Of a stretch of 9,082 nucleotides of DNA, positions 1-7,600 are shown in pieces. Origin of the DNA: Burkholderiaceae bacterium. Its GTDB lineage: Bacteria > Pseudomonadota > Gammaproteobacteria > Burkholderiales > Burkholderiaceae_E. The notes beneath the pieces were generated by a model. That model was not told the DNA's origin and ran no database searches. It saw only the letters and a program-made list of their open reading frames with translations. Location: NCBI GenBank assembly GCA_019428955.1, contig JAHYJF010000137.1:1-9082 (forward strand), read 5' to 3'. The translations under genes were made by a program, and so were the position numbers. Positions within the stretch are counted from its first letter, which is position 1. Each line of letters begins with the position of its first letter.

Positions 1-119
1 GTCAGCGCCGCAGCCTCAGACTGATACTCATCGCGGTGTTCCATAAGCAGCCGCACCGCACGTTCGCGGAACTCAGGCGAATACGGCTTCGAGGTCTTCT
101 TCTTTTGTGCATGTTCCAT
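1..119 (-). CDS. IS3-family transposase OrfA, N-terminal part
   Basis: The frame starts at an ATG at 119 and gives 39 complete codons before the window edge. It begins MEHAQKKKTSKPYSPEFRER and continues AVRLLMEHRDEYQSEAAAL. The S-x-E-F-R-x-x-A-V-R-L pattern is the start of the HTH_Tnp_1 helix-turn-helix domain that lets OrfA bind the element's ends. In the family, OrfA (about 90-110 residues) is followed by an overlapping orfB encoding the DDE integrase, and a -1 ribosomal frameshift makes the OrfAB transposase; all of that lies off the window. An in-frame ATG at 128 would add MPV. I prefer 119, because a GGAG sits about 10 bases upstream of it and only one base before the 128 codon. Whether the rest of the gene is intact is unknown. 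Confidence 0.85.
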   Translation of the reverse strand, partial: MEHAQKKKTSKPYSPEFRERAVRLLMEHRDEYQSEAAAL

Positions 120-142
120 AACGGGCATTCTCCGAGAGTTTT

Positions 143-169
143 GCCCTCCGGTAAAGCCGGGGCGGTTCA
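143..169 (-). repeat. Terminal inverted repeat of the IS3-family element
   Basis: Read on the minus strand, this stretch starts TGAACCGCCCCGG and ends in GGAGGGC. It contains two CCGG blocks separated by five bases. It lies 24 bases upstream of the orfA start codon, where the transposase-binding end of an IS3-group element is expected. The partner repeat is outside the window, so the length (given here as 27 bases) and the tip are estimates. Confidence 0.6.
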
Positions 170-297
170 GTCGCGCCATCGTCTTCTACGCCGCGATCGC
201 AATCGGCGCGGTGTTCGGCTTCCTGCGGATCTACCTCGGTCAATGGACCGCAGCGCCTGGCGATGGCCACGCGGAGCACAAGGCCGGTGGATCATGA
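170..297 (+). pseudogene. C-terminal remnant of a membrane protein, cut by the IS
   Basis: Frame 1 is open across the IS boundary and ends at a TGA at 295-297. From 172 it encodes 41 residues. A hydrophobic stretch, AIVFYAAIAIGAVFGFLRIY, is long enough for one membrane helix. It is followed by a short polar tail rich in Gly, His, Ala and Lys that ends in KAGGS. There is no ATG start in the fragment, and the hydrophobic part begins almost exactly where the IS ends. This looks like the last transmembrane helix and tail of a longer membrane protein whose front part was separated by the insertion. I do not recognise the family. The composition and codon use fit the neighbouring chromosomal genes. 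An alternative is that the reading frame is fortuitous, which is possible at this length in GC-rich DNA. Confidence 0.5.
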
Positions 298-365
298 CTT
301 CGGTGCATTCAGCAGCGCGGACGACCTACGCACGGCTGCATGCGCAAGAGGGGTTGGCGTTGTAA
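294..365 (+). CDS. Possible 23-residue peptide, start overlapping the remnant's stop
   Basis: An ATG at 294 overlaps the TGA of the membrane-protein remnant (ATGA) and opens a 23-codon frame ending in TAA at 363-365. The product would be a short Ala- and Thr-rich peptide with no signal or membrane segment. An ATGA junction is typical of coupled genes, but the ribosome binding site is poor (AAGGCCGGTGG upstream). The peptide resembles nothing I know. It may be chance, or the decayed start of a gene that once followed the membrane protein. Confidence 0.12.
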   Translation: MTSVHSAARTTYARLHAQEGLAL

Positions 366-383
366 CTGAGTTTGTGCTATCAT
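354..383 (+). promoter_or_regulatory. Weak sigma-70-like promoter candidate
   Basis: TTGGCG at 354-359 and TATCAT at 378-383 are separated by 18 bases, a tolerable match to -35 and -10 hexamers. It would start transcription near 390, upstream of the FNR-like palindrome, which would then lie downstream of the start as a possible repressor site. This is an alternative to the activator-type promoter described at 432-475, and the sequence alone does not decide between them. Confidence 0.25.
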
Positions 384-431
384 TAACCGATTGGGGATCG
401 CTCTCGGGAGTTCCGAAAAGTCCCACCCTTG

Positions 432-447
432 ACTGATTTGGATCAGT
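432..447. promoter_or_regulatory. FNR/FixK-like operator palindrome
   Basis: ACTGAT-TTGG-ATCAGT is a perfect 6-bp inverted repeat with a 4-base spacer. The Crp/FNR family members FNR, FixK, Anr and Dnr bind TTGAT-N4-ATCAA. This site keeps the TGAT/ATCA cores and the spacing and differs only by a symmetrical T-to-C (A-to-G) change at the outer position of each half. It sits 177 bases upstream of the stress-protein start in the AT-rich part of the gap. Universal stress protein genes are known targets of FNR-type regulators in several proteobacteria, which fits. Which family member binds, if any, cannot be told from the sequence. Confidence 0.5.
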
Positions 448-468
448 TCCAAACGCCTCTGCTGAACG

Positions 469-475
469 TAAAAAT
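469..475 (+). promoter_or_regulatory. Candidate -10 element of an FNR-dependent promoter
   Basis: TAAAAAT is the best -10-like stretch downstream of the palindrome. It would start transcription near 480-482, placing the palindrome centre (439.5) about 41 bases upstream. That is the usual class II position for FNR/CRP activation, where no good -35 hexamer is needed, and none is seen. The match to TATAAT is only moderate. Confidence 0.35.
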
Positions 476-540
476 GCGAAGATAGAGAAGCTTGAAGAGT
501 GGCGCTCTTTTCCGAGCGACGCCATGCGGGCGGCCTCCGG

Positions 541-565
541 CCGCTCCGCTCGCAGAGCGGAGCGG
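541..565 (+). other. Strong GC hairpin in the leader of the stress-protein mRNA
   Basis: CCGCTCCGCTC (541-551) and GAGCGGAGCGG (555-565) are perfect inverted repeats of 11 bp with a GCA loop. An alternative pairing exists: CCTCCG at 534-539 can pair with CGGAGG at 563-568. No T-run follows, so it is not a typical intrinsic terminator. It lies about 40 bases before the ribosome binding site, inside the probable leader. It could act in mRNA stability or translation control, or be a small palindromic repeat dispersed in the genome. Confidence 0.6.
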
Positions 566-605
566 AGGGAACCTCGGTATCCAGGATTGCTGCAACATCC
601 TGGCA

Positions 606-610
606 GGGAG
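606..610 (+). promoter_or_regulatory. Ribosome binding site deciding the stress-protein start
   Basis: GGGAG lies six bases before the ATG at 617. The in-frame ATG at 524 has no comparable site in front of it, and starting there would force translation through the leader hairpin. This supports 617 as the true start. Confidence 0.75.
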
Positions 611-616
611 CGTGCC

Positions 617-1642
617 ATGTCAGAACCTGATCTTCTCAAACATGACGTCAAGGATGCTGTGCAGCCTTGCTCGCAAGCCGATCACCAGGCACTTCGCCAT
701 GTTCTGGCCTGTGTCGATGCATCATCCTTTGCGGATGCCGTGTTGGCTTACGCCAGTGCGGTGGCCATGGCGACCGGGGCGCGATTGACCGTCCTGCGTG
801 TTCTCGAGCCGCCGTCGGGACAGTCGCCGATGGACCCGGTGGAGTGGACGCTGCGCCATCGCCATGTGGAGGCTGAGCTGCGCGAGCGCGCATCGCACAT
901 CGGTGGCCTTCAGACCGAAACGGTAGTCGACGATGGACCGGCGGCGGAGCGCATCTGTGCCTGGGCCCGTGACAATGCGGTGGATCTGACCGTACTGAGC
1001 CGGTGCGGCGAAAGCAGCGTCTCCTTCCCGGGGCTGGGCGCCACCACGCGTCGGGTCGCCGAGATCGTCAGCGGTTCGGTGCTGATCGTTCCGTCGTCGC
1101 ACGTCGGGGAGGCGCCGATACGGTTCCGCAAGGTGCTGATACCACTCGACGGTTCGTCCAGATCGGAATGCGCCTTGCCGCTTGGCCTGGGAATCGCGGC
1201 CGCCCACGACGCCGAGATCGTTCTGGTCCATGCCGCCCCGGATATCGATCTGACCGGGGAGGGCCCGCCCGGAGCTGAGGCCATAAGCTTGCGCGATCGG
1301 TTGCGCCGCCGAAACGAACAGGCCGGCGCGCGCTATCTGAAACGGGTTCGGTCCCGCTTGCCGTCCACTCCGGCGACGAGAGTGCGGGTATTGCCAAGCG
1401 GCGATCCCCGCCATGCACTTGCACGCGCGGTGGTGGAGGAACACGTCGATCTCCTGTTGCTGTCCTGCACCGGCCAGAGCGGACATCCGGACATGTCGGT
1501 CGGGAGCGTCGCCGACTACCTGATCAACCATATGAACATCCCAGTCCTGCTTGTGCGGGGAAATGAAGGCGGCACGCCGATGGCGATCACGACGTCCGGC
1601 GAGGGCATGCCCGTCAGGTTGCCCAGCCGGGCGCTCGCGTGA
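617..1642 (+). CDS. Universal stress protein with two UspA domains
   Basis: This 341-residue cytoplasmic protein carries two tandem UspA domains, about residues 27-160 and 170-310. Each opens with a beta strand and the adenine-binding Asp: HVLACVDAS in the first, FRKVLIPLDGSS in the second (D178). The second domain keeps a shortened nucleotide-loop motif, TGQSGHPDMSVGS (G286, G289, G296, S297), ahead of the closing strand IPVLLV. The family consensus is G-2x-G-9x-G-S/T, and here the second gap is six residues. The first domain's loop (LSRCGESSVSFPGLG, from 127) is more degenerate, so it may not bind ATP. The start at 617 rests on the GGGAG site; an in-frame ATG at 524 would add 31 residues encoded by hairpin DNA. 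The stop overlaps the GTG start of the glucan synthase, implying one message. Such proteins act in survival of stress or energy limitation; the partner of this one is unknown. Confidence 0.9.
   Translation: MSEPDLLKHDVKDAVQPCSQADHQALRHVLACVDASSFADAVLAYASAVAMATGARLTVLRVLEPPSGQSPMDPVEWTLRHRHVEAELRERASHIGGLQTETVVDDGPAAERICAWARDNAVDLTVLSRCGESSVSFPGLGATTRRVAEIVSGSVLIVPSSHVGEAPIRFRKVLIPLDGSSRSECALPLGLGIAAAHDAEIVLVHAAPDIDLTGEGPPGAEAISLRDRLRRRNEQAGARYLKRVRSRLPSTPATRVRVLPSGDPRHALARAVVEEHVDLLLLSCTGQSGHPDMSVGSVADYLINHMNIPVLLVRGNEGGTPMAITTSGEGMPVRLPSRALA
1639..1642 (+). promoter_or_regulatory. GTGA stop/start overlap coupling the two genes
   Basis: The GTG start of the synthase shares bases with the TGA stop of the stress protein. 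Frame 1 has a stop at 1564-1566 and no ATG, GTG or TTG between it and 1639, so GTG 1639 is the first possible start. The next in-frame ATG is at about 1996, far inside conserved-looking sequence. The Shine-Dalgarno region before 1639 is weak, so translation probably depends on ribosomes finishing the stress protein. Confidence 0.75.
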
Positions 1643-4600
1643 CGCTGGCCCGGGCGCCACTGGAAGAAACCGCCGCGCCGGACAGTCCGCACACGAGTGC
1701 CGCCGTCGCAATCCGGTCGCGCCATGACATCGAAAGGGGTCCGCCCGAACCGGCCGCTGTCTGGCGGAAACTGTCCGCCATCCTTCCCTGGCTGGTTCGC
1801 GCGCGCCGTGATTGCGCCGATCCGCCGCCGCATGCGATCAAGGCGTCGGAGTGGTTGCTCGACAACGAGTTTCAGGTACGGCGCGCCATCCGACAGGTGC
1901 GCGAGGATCTCCCGGCCGCCTTCTACCGCCGACTGCCGCGGCTTGTCGTAGCGGAATACCGGGGAATCCCACGCGTCCTGGCGCTGGCGCAAGGGATGCT
2001 CGATGTCGCGCACATGCAGGTCAGCCTGGCCGACACCGTGGCGTTCGTCCGAGCCTATCAGCGGGACGGGCCGCTGACGGTTGCCGAGCTCTGGGCGTTT
2101 CCCGCTATGCTGCGGCTTGCCTGTCTCGAAACGCTCGTCCAGTCGCTGTCCGAACTTCTGCCCGAGCTTGTCCCGCCATTCGAACCAACGCCCCGACTGG
2201 CGCCACACGAGAGCCTGGACCCGACAGAGGGCGTGTCGCGCGCGATTTCGGCGCTGATGGCGGTGTCGAACACGTCGTGGAAGGCGTTCTTCGAGCAGGT
2301 GAGCCGTGTGGAGGAAATCCTGCAGGGGGATCCGGCCGGGGTCTATCCGGCGATGGATTTCGACACCCGGGACCGGTACCGCAAGGCCGTCGAGGACATC
2401 GCGGACGGCGCGGGAATTCCCGAGTGGGACGTCGCAGACGCCGCCCTGACCCTGACGCGCGCCCATGCCGGCGCAAGGCGCCTCGGACATGTCGGATGCT
2501 GGCTGGTCGCAGAGGGCCGGGCGGAGCTCGAGCGGAAGGTCGGTTTTCGGCCCGGGCGGAGTGGCGCCCTGCGCCGCTGGATCATCGCTCATCCTGGCCA
2601 GAGCTATGCCGGGGCGCTCGCAGGCTTCGCGATTGCCGCAATGATCGTGCCTGCACGACTGCTCGCCATCTACGACGCCGGCGTGGCGGCGTGGGTAATC
2701 GGACTCGTCCTATCGCTCGCGCCCGCAATGATCATCAGCGTGACTTTCACGCATTGGCTCGTCACCCGACTGGTGCCAACCCGGGTGCTGCCGAAGCTCG
2801 ACTTTGAGCACGGGCTAGACATCGGTTGTGAAGCGGTACTGGTGATGCCGGTGATCCTGCGAAAGGCCGCCGAGGTCGAACCGCTGATCGAGCGGCTCGA
2901 GACGCATTGGCTGTCGAACCCCGATCCCTTCATCCGCATGGCACTTCTGAGCGACCTCACCGACGCAGAAGCAGAGCGAATGCCCGAAGATGCCCGGATC
3001 GAGGCGGCACTGGTCGCTGGCGTGCGTCGCCTCAACGCCCGCTATGCCGACCATGCGCCGTTCGTGCTCCTCCATCGGGGGCGCCGCTGGAATGCCGCCG
3101 AAGGCTGCTGGATGGGCTGGGAACGCAAGCGCGGCAAGCTCGAGGAACTTGCCGGCCTCATTCTCGGTCACCTGCCCGATGCCTTTGCCTTGCGCGAGGG
3201 TGCTGTCGGAAGGCTGCGCCAGGCACGCTTCGTGGTCACACTCGACGCCGACACCACGGCGCCGCCCAACAGCATCAACCGACTGCTGGGAACGCTGGCC
3301 CATCCGCTGAATCGCGTCGAGTTTGATCAGACGACGGGACGCCCGCGTCGCGGCTACTCCTTCATTCAGCCCCGCGTCGAGATCCTGCCCGAGGCCGGCG
3401 ACCGGTCGCTGTTCACTCGCCTCTATACCGGCGATACAGCGATAGACATCTACAGCCGGGCAGTCTCCGACGTCTATCAGGATCTGTTCGGCGAGGGGAT
3501 ATTCACCGGCAAGGGGGCCTTCGACGTCGCCGCATTCCACCGATGCCTGCATGGCTGCGTCCCCGAGAACGCGATCGTCAGCCATGATCTGTTCGAGGGG
3601 CTTCACGGCCGCGCCGCGCTTGCCAGCGACATCGTCTTCTACGAGGACTTCCCCGCCGACTATCTCGCCTATGCCCGGCGCGCCTTTCGCTGGATCCGGG
3701 GCGACTGGCAACTGATGCCATGGCTGGGAAGAACCGTACCGGGGCGCGGCGACACGCGCCGCCCCAACCGGCTTTCGGCACTCGACCGCTGGAAGGTGTT
3801 CGACAATCTGCGCCGCAGCCTGATCCCCCCGGCGCTCGTCGCCTTTGCGGTTGCGGGATGGCTGGCGCTGCCGGGACATGCCCTGACATGGACGGCGCTC
3901 ACGGTTGCCGCGCCGGGCGCATACCTGTTCACCGACCTCATCACCGGGCTGGCGCGCGGGCGCAGGCGGGGCGCCACGCAGACCACCCTGCACAACTTGC
4001 AGGATCACGCCGGGCGCTGGCTGCTGGCGGTCGTCTTTCTCGCCTACGAGGCGGCGATGGCAATCGAGGCGATCGGACGCACGCTCCACCGCCTCGTTGT
4101 TTCGCGGCGTCGGCTGCTGGAGTGGACCTCAGCCGCCCATTCCGCAACGGAAGTTTCGCAAACCCGGCTCGGGACCTGGCGCGAGATGGTTGCGGCCCCA
4201 CTGATCGCGACCGCGGTCGCCCTGATGCTCGGCGGGCTCAATCCCGCAGCCCTGGCCGGGGCCGCGCCGTTGCTCCTCCTGTGGTTTGCTTCCCCCGAGA
4301 TCGCGCGGCGCATCAGCCGAAAGCGGCGAAGGGTGGCGGAGACCCTGCGCCCCGAAGACCGCCTGTATCTGCGCCTGATCGCGCGCCGCACCTGGCTCTA
4401 CTTCGAGATGTTTGCCGGTCCCGAAGACAACTGGCTGCCGCCCGACAACTATCAGGCCAGCCCGCACGAGGAAATCGCGCACCGCTCCTCCCCGACCAAT
4501 GTCGGCATGCTCTTCCTGTCCACGGTGACGGCGTGGGATCTGGGTCATATCGGCCTTCGCGACCTTTCCGCGCGGGTGACCGCCGCGCTCGACACACTCG

Positions 4601-7600
4601 ATCGGCTGGAGAGCCATGCCGGCCACACGCTCAACTGGTTCGACACCAAAACGCTCAAGTCTCTCGCGCCACGCTATGTCTCGACGGTGGACAGCGGCAA
4701 TCTGGCGGTCAGCCTGCTGACGCTTCGCGAAGCCTGCAACGAGGCCGCGCGGGGCCCGATGCTTTCGCCAAAGTTATGGGACGGACTTGAAGATGCACTC
4801 AGCCTCCTGCGTGAGGCACTATCCGTGTTGCCCGAGGCCGATCGACAGGCGATCTGCGGTTCGCTCGACCCTATTGCCGGCAAGCTTCCGGAAATTCGGG
4901 ACGTGCCGCGGGACTGGGGGGCAGCGATTGACACCATCCGCCTGGAGGAGTGGCCAGAGGTTCAGAGGCTCGTCGCCAAGGCGCTTGAATCCAACCTCAA
5001 AGCCGATGGTCACGAGATCTTTCTATGGCTGGAGCGGACCGATCACCACCTTCTGAGCATGCGACGGGATCTCGACGCGCTGGAACCATGGCGCGCCGTG
5101 ACCGCCAAGCCGCCGGGCCCGATGGAAGGGCTGGTCCAGTTGCTGGAGGCAATGCCGCCACCAGATACGCCGCTTGACCAGATGGCCGCCGGGATCGGCC
5201 GGGCGCGCGAGGCGTTTTCCAGGCTCGCACCCGCTGATCCCGAAAGCCGACGCTGGGCTGCGGAGGTCGTCGCTGCGCTCGAGCGTGGAAGTGCCGCCTG
5301 CCGCGATCTCTCCGGCAGCCTCGCGCAATGCGCGGCCCGCGCGGAGGTTCGCGCCTTCGGCATGGATTTCCGGCCGCTCTATGACGCGGAAACCAGGACC
5401 TTCTTCATCGGCTACAACCTCGACTCCGACCGGTTGGACCAGCACCATTACGACCTGTTGGCAAGCGAGGCCCGGCTGGCGAGCTATTTCGCGATCGCCA
5501 AGCGCGACGTACCCGTAGAGCACTGGTTTCATCTGGGGCGCCCCATCACCAGAGCGGCTGGCGCGCTGACGACGCTGTCTTGGAACGGGTCGATGTTCGA
5601 GTATCTCATGCCGGCGCTTCTGCTGCCGAGCGACGAGGGACGGCTTCTCGGTCAGAGCGAACGCGCCGCCGTTGCCGCGCAACGGCGCTATGGTGAAGAG
5701 ATCGGCCTGCCCTGGGGAGTCTCGGAATCCGGCTACGCGACCCGCGATGCCGGCCATCGTTACCAGTACCAGGCATTCGGGGTGCCCGGCCTAGGCCTGA
5801 AGCGCGGCCTTGCCGAGGACTACGTCGTCGCCCCCTATGCAAGCGCTCTGGCGCTGGCAGTCGCGCCAAGCACGGCAACGAAGAACCTGCGACGGCTGGA
5901 CAAGCTCGGCCTCCGCGACCGGTACGGATTTTTCGAGGCCGCCGATTTCACCCCGGACCGGCGGCCGGCAAGCGGCGGCTTCACCCCCGTCCGCGCCTAC
6001 ATGGCCCATCACCAGGGCATGATTTCGGCCGCGATCGGAAACGCGCTCAACGACAACATTCTGGTCAGGCGTCTTGGTCGCGAGCCGCGCATGCGCGCCA
6101 CCGAACTGCTTCTGCAGGAGCGCGTGCCTTGGGAGTATCCGCCCGAGCAGGCGACCGAGGCCGAGACTACGGCCCCTGACCTCGCACGCACGCCCACACC
6201 GGCGCTGCACGGTTGGACGGCACGCAACCGGTCGGCGCTGCAACTCCACGTCATTGGCAACGGCAGCCTCGCGTCCTGGATGACCGACGCCGGTGGCGGA
6301 GCACTCTGGTGGCGCGGCCAGTCGCTCACGCGCTGGACAGGCGACGATGTCAGACGTGTCGGCGACGCGCGCATCTATGTCAGCGAGCGCGAAAGCGGGG
6401 CGGTCCGCTCGCTTGGCGGGCGCGGAGCGGACGGGACGTCGGAGACGACGTTCCATGCCCACAAGATCGAATTTCACGAGCGCGTGGAGGGTTTGTCGAC
6501 GAACCTCGAGGTCGCGATCGCGCCAGGCGACGATGTGGAGATTCGCCGCGTCACGCTCTCCAACGACAGCGACGCGACGCGCGAGATCGATGTGACGAGC
6601 TATGCTGAGGTCGTCCTGGCGCCTGCGCCTGCCCATGAGCGACACCCCGCCTTCAGCAAGCTCTTCATCCACAGCGAGCGCCTCGAAGGCCAGAATGCGC
6701 TGATCTTCAAGCGTCGTCCGCGACGGCCCGCCGATCGGCCACCGGTCCTCATTCACAGCCTTCTGGCGGGCGATGCCGCCGTAACGCCGGCAGGTTTCGA
6801 GACGGACCGCAGACGGTTTTTTGGCCGGCACGGCGACCCAGAACGGCCGCCGGGTGCGATCGAGCCGCTGGATGGCGCCGCCGGATGGACGCTCGATCCG
6901 GTGATGGCACTGCGCGCGCGTGTCGTACTGGCGCCCGGGGCGCGCGCGCAGGTCGATTTCGTGACAGTCGCGGCGGGATCACGCGAGACTGCGCTCGAGA
7001 TCGCCAACCGATACGCATCCCCGCCGGCTCTCGACTGGGTCATGGAAGACGCGCTGCGATCTGCCGCGCTGGAAGCGCGACGCCTCGGGCTCGATTCCCG
7101 CGTGCTGGCCGAGGCACAGGCCCTGTGCCGCGATCTCGTCTTCCCCCGACCGCCCCCTCTCGTGTTGGCGGCCGCGTCCGAGACAGCCCTTCCGGCCCAG
7201 CCGATGCTCTGGAGCATGGGTCTGTCCGGCGATCTGCCGATCGTCCTGGTGCGGGTGGTCGACGACGCGCACGCGCAGCTTCTGCCGATCATCATCCGGG
7301 CGCATCAGTGGTGGCTGAGGCATGGCCTTCGCGCGGACCTGGTGATCCTGCGCGAAGGCGCTTCGGGTTATCGGGAGCCAATCCGCGACCTGCTGTTTAC
7401 CGCTCTTCGCGACGCGAACGTGCCCGAGCGTCTGGGCGGGCCGGGAGGCATTCATCTTCTGGCGGCGGACCGGTTCGGTGCAGCGGAACGTCGGACGCTG
7501 GAGGCCACGGCCCGGATATCCCTCGACGGCGCGGCCACATCGCTGGCCGAGGCGATGACACCGCCGCGATCGGGACGCACCGCGCCGCCACGGTTCCAGC

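Larger units (their letters stand above)
1..169 (-). mobile_element. End of an IS3-family insertion sequence (partial, runs off the left edge)
   Basis: The element reads leftward, and only its orfA-proximal end is in the window. Two signs agree. A reading frame starting at 119 encodes a typical IS3-family OrfA N-terminus. Upstream of it, on the minus strand, a sequence beginning TGAACCGCCCCGG and running to about 143 resembles the terminal inverted repeats of the IS3 group, which start with TG. I place the outer tip at 169. The exact tip, the target duplication (usually 3-4 bp in this family) and the orfB integrase cannot be checked, because the other end lies outside the window. Membership of the IS3 family is fairly secure; the subgroup is from memory of its terminal repeats. 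Confidence 0.8.
298..616. other. Intergenic control region upstream of the stress-protein gene
   Basis: About 320 bases separate the membrane-protein remnant from the stress-protein start. Except for the doubtful short frame at 294-365, I see no gene here. From about 360 to 490 the DNA is clearly more AT-rich than its surroundings, as promoters often are in GC-rich genomes. This part holds the FNR-like palindrome and the candidate -10 element. From about 500 it becomes GC-rich and hairpin-forming: an imperfect stem (GGCGCTC at 501-507 with GAGCGACGCC at 514-523, one base bulged) precedes the perfect stem at 541-565. I see no hairpin with a T-run that would serve as a terminator for the remnant upstream. 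Confidence 0.6.

Noticed and set aside
541..565. The leader hairpin as an intrinsic terminator
   Set aside because: No T-run follows the stem, and it lies between the probable promoter and the gene it would serve.
524..616. Upstream ATG extending the stress protein by 31 residues
   Set aside because: There is no ribosome binding site before 524, and the extra codons come from the leader hairpin and read as Arg-rich low-complexity sequence. The start at 617 has GGGAG at the right distance.
722..1711. A 329-codon minus-strand frame
   Set aside because: It is the antisense shadow of the stress-protein gene, with no recognisable motif and no ribosome binding site that I can see.
1812..2807. A 331-codon plus-strand frame inside the synthase
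   Set aside because: The translation is Arg/Ala/Gly-rich without domain features, while frame 1 across the same bases reads as typical synthase N-terminal sequence and membrane helices.
2815..4089. A 424-codon open frame on the minus strand
   Set aside because: It is antisense to the GT84 domain, whose DADT and RWIRGDWQ motifs show that the plus strand is coding.
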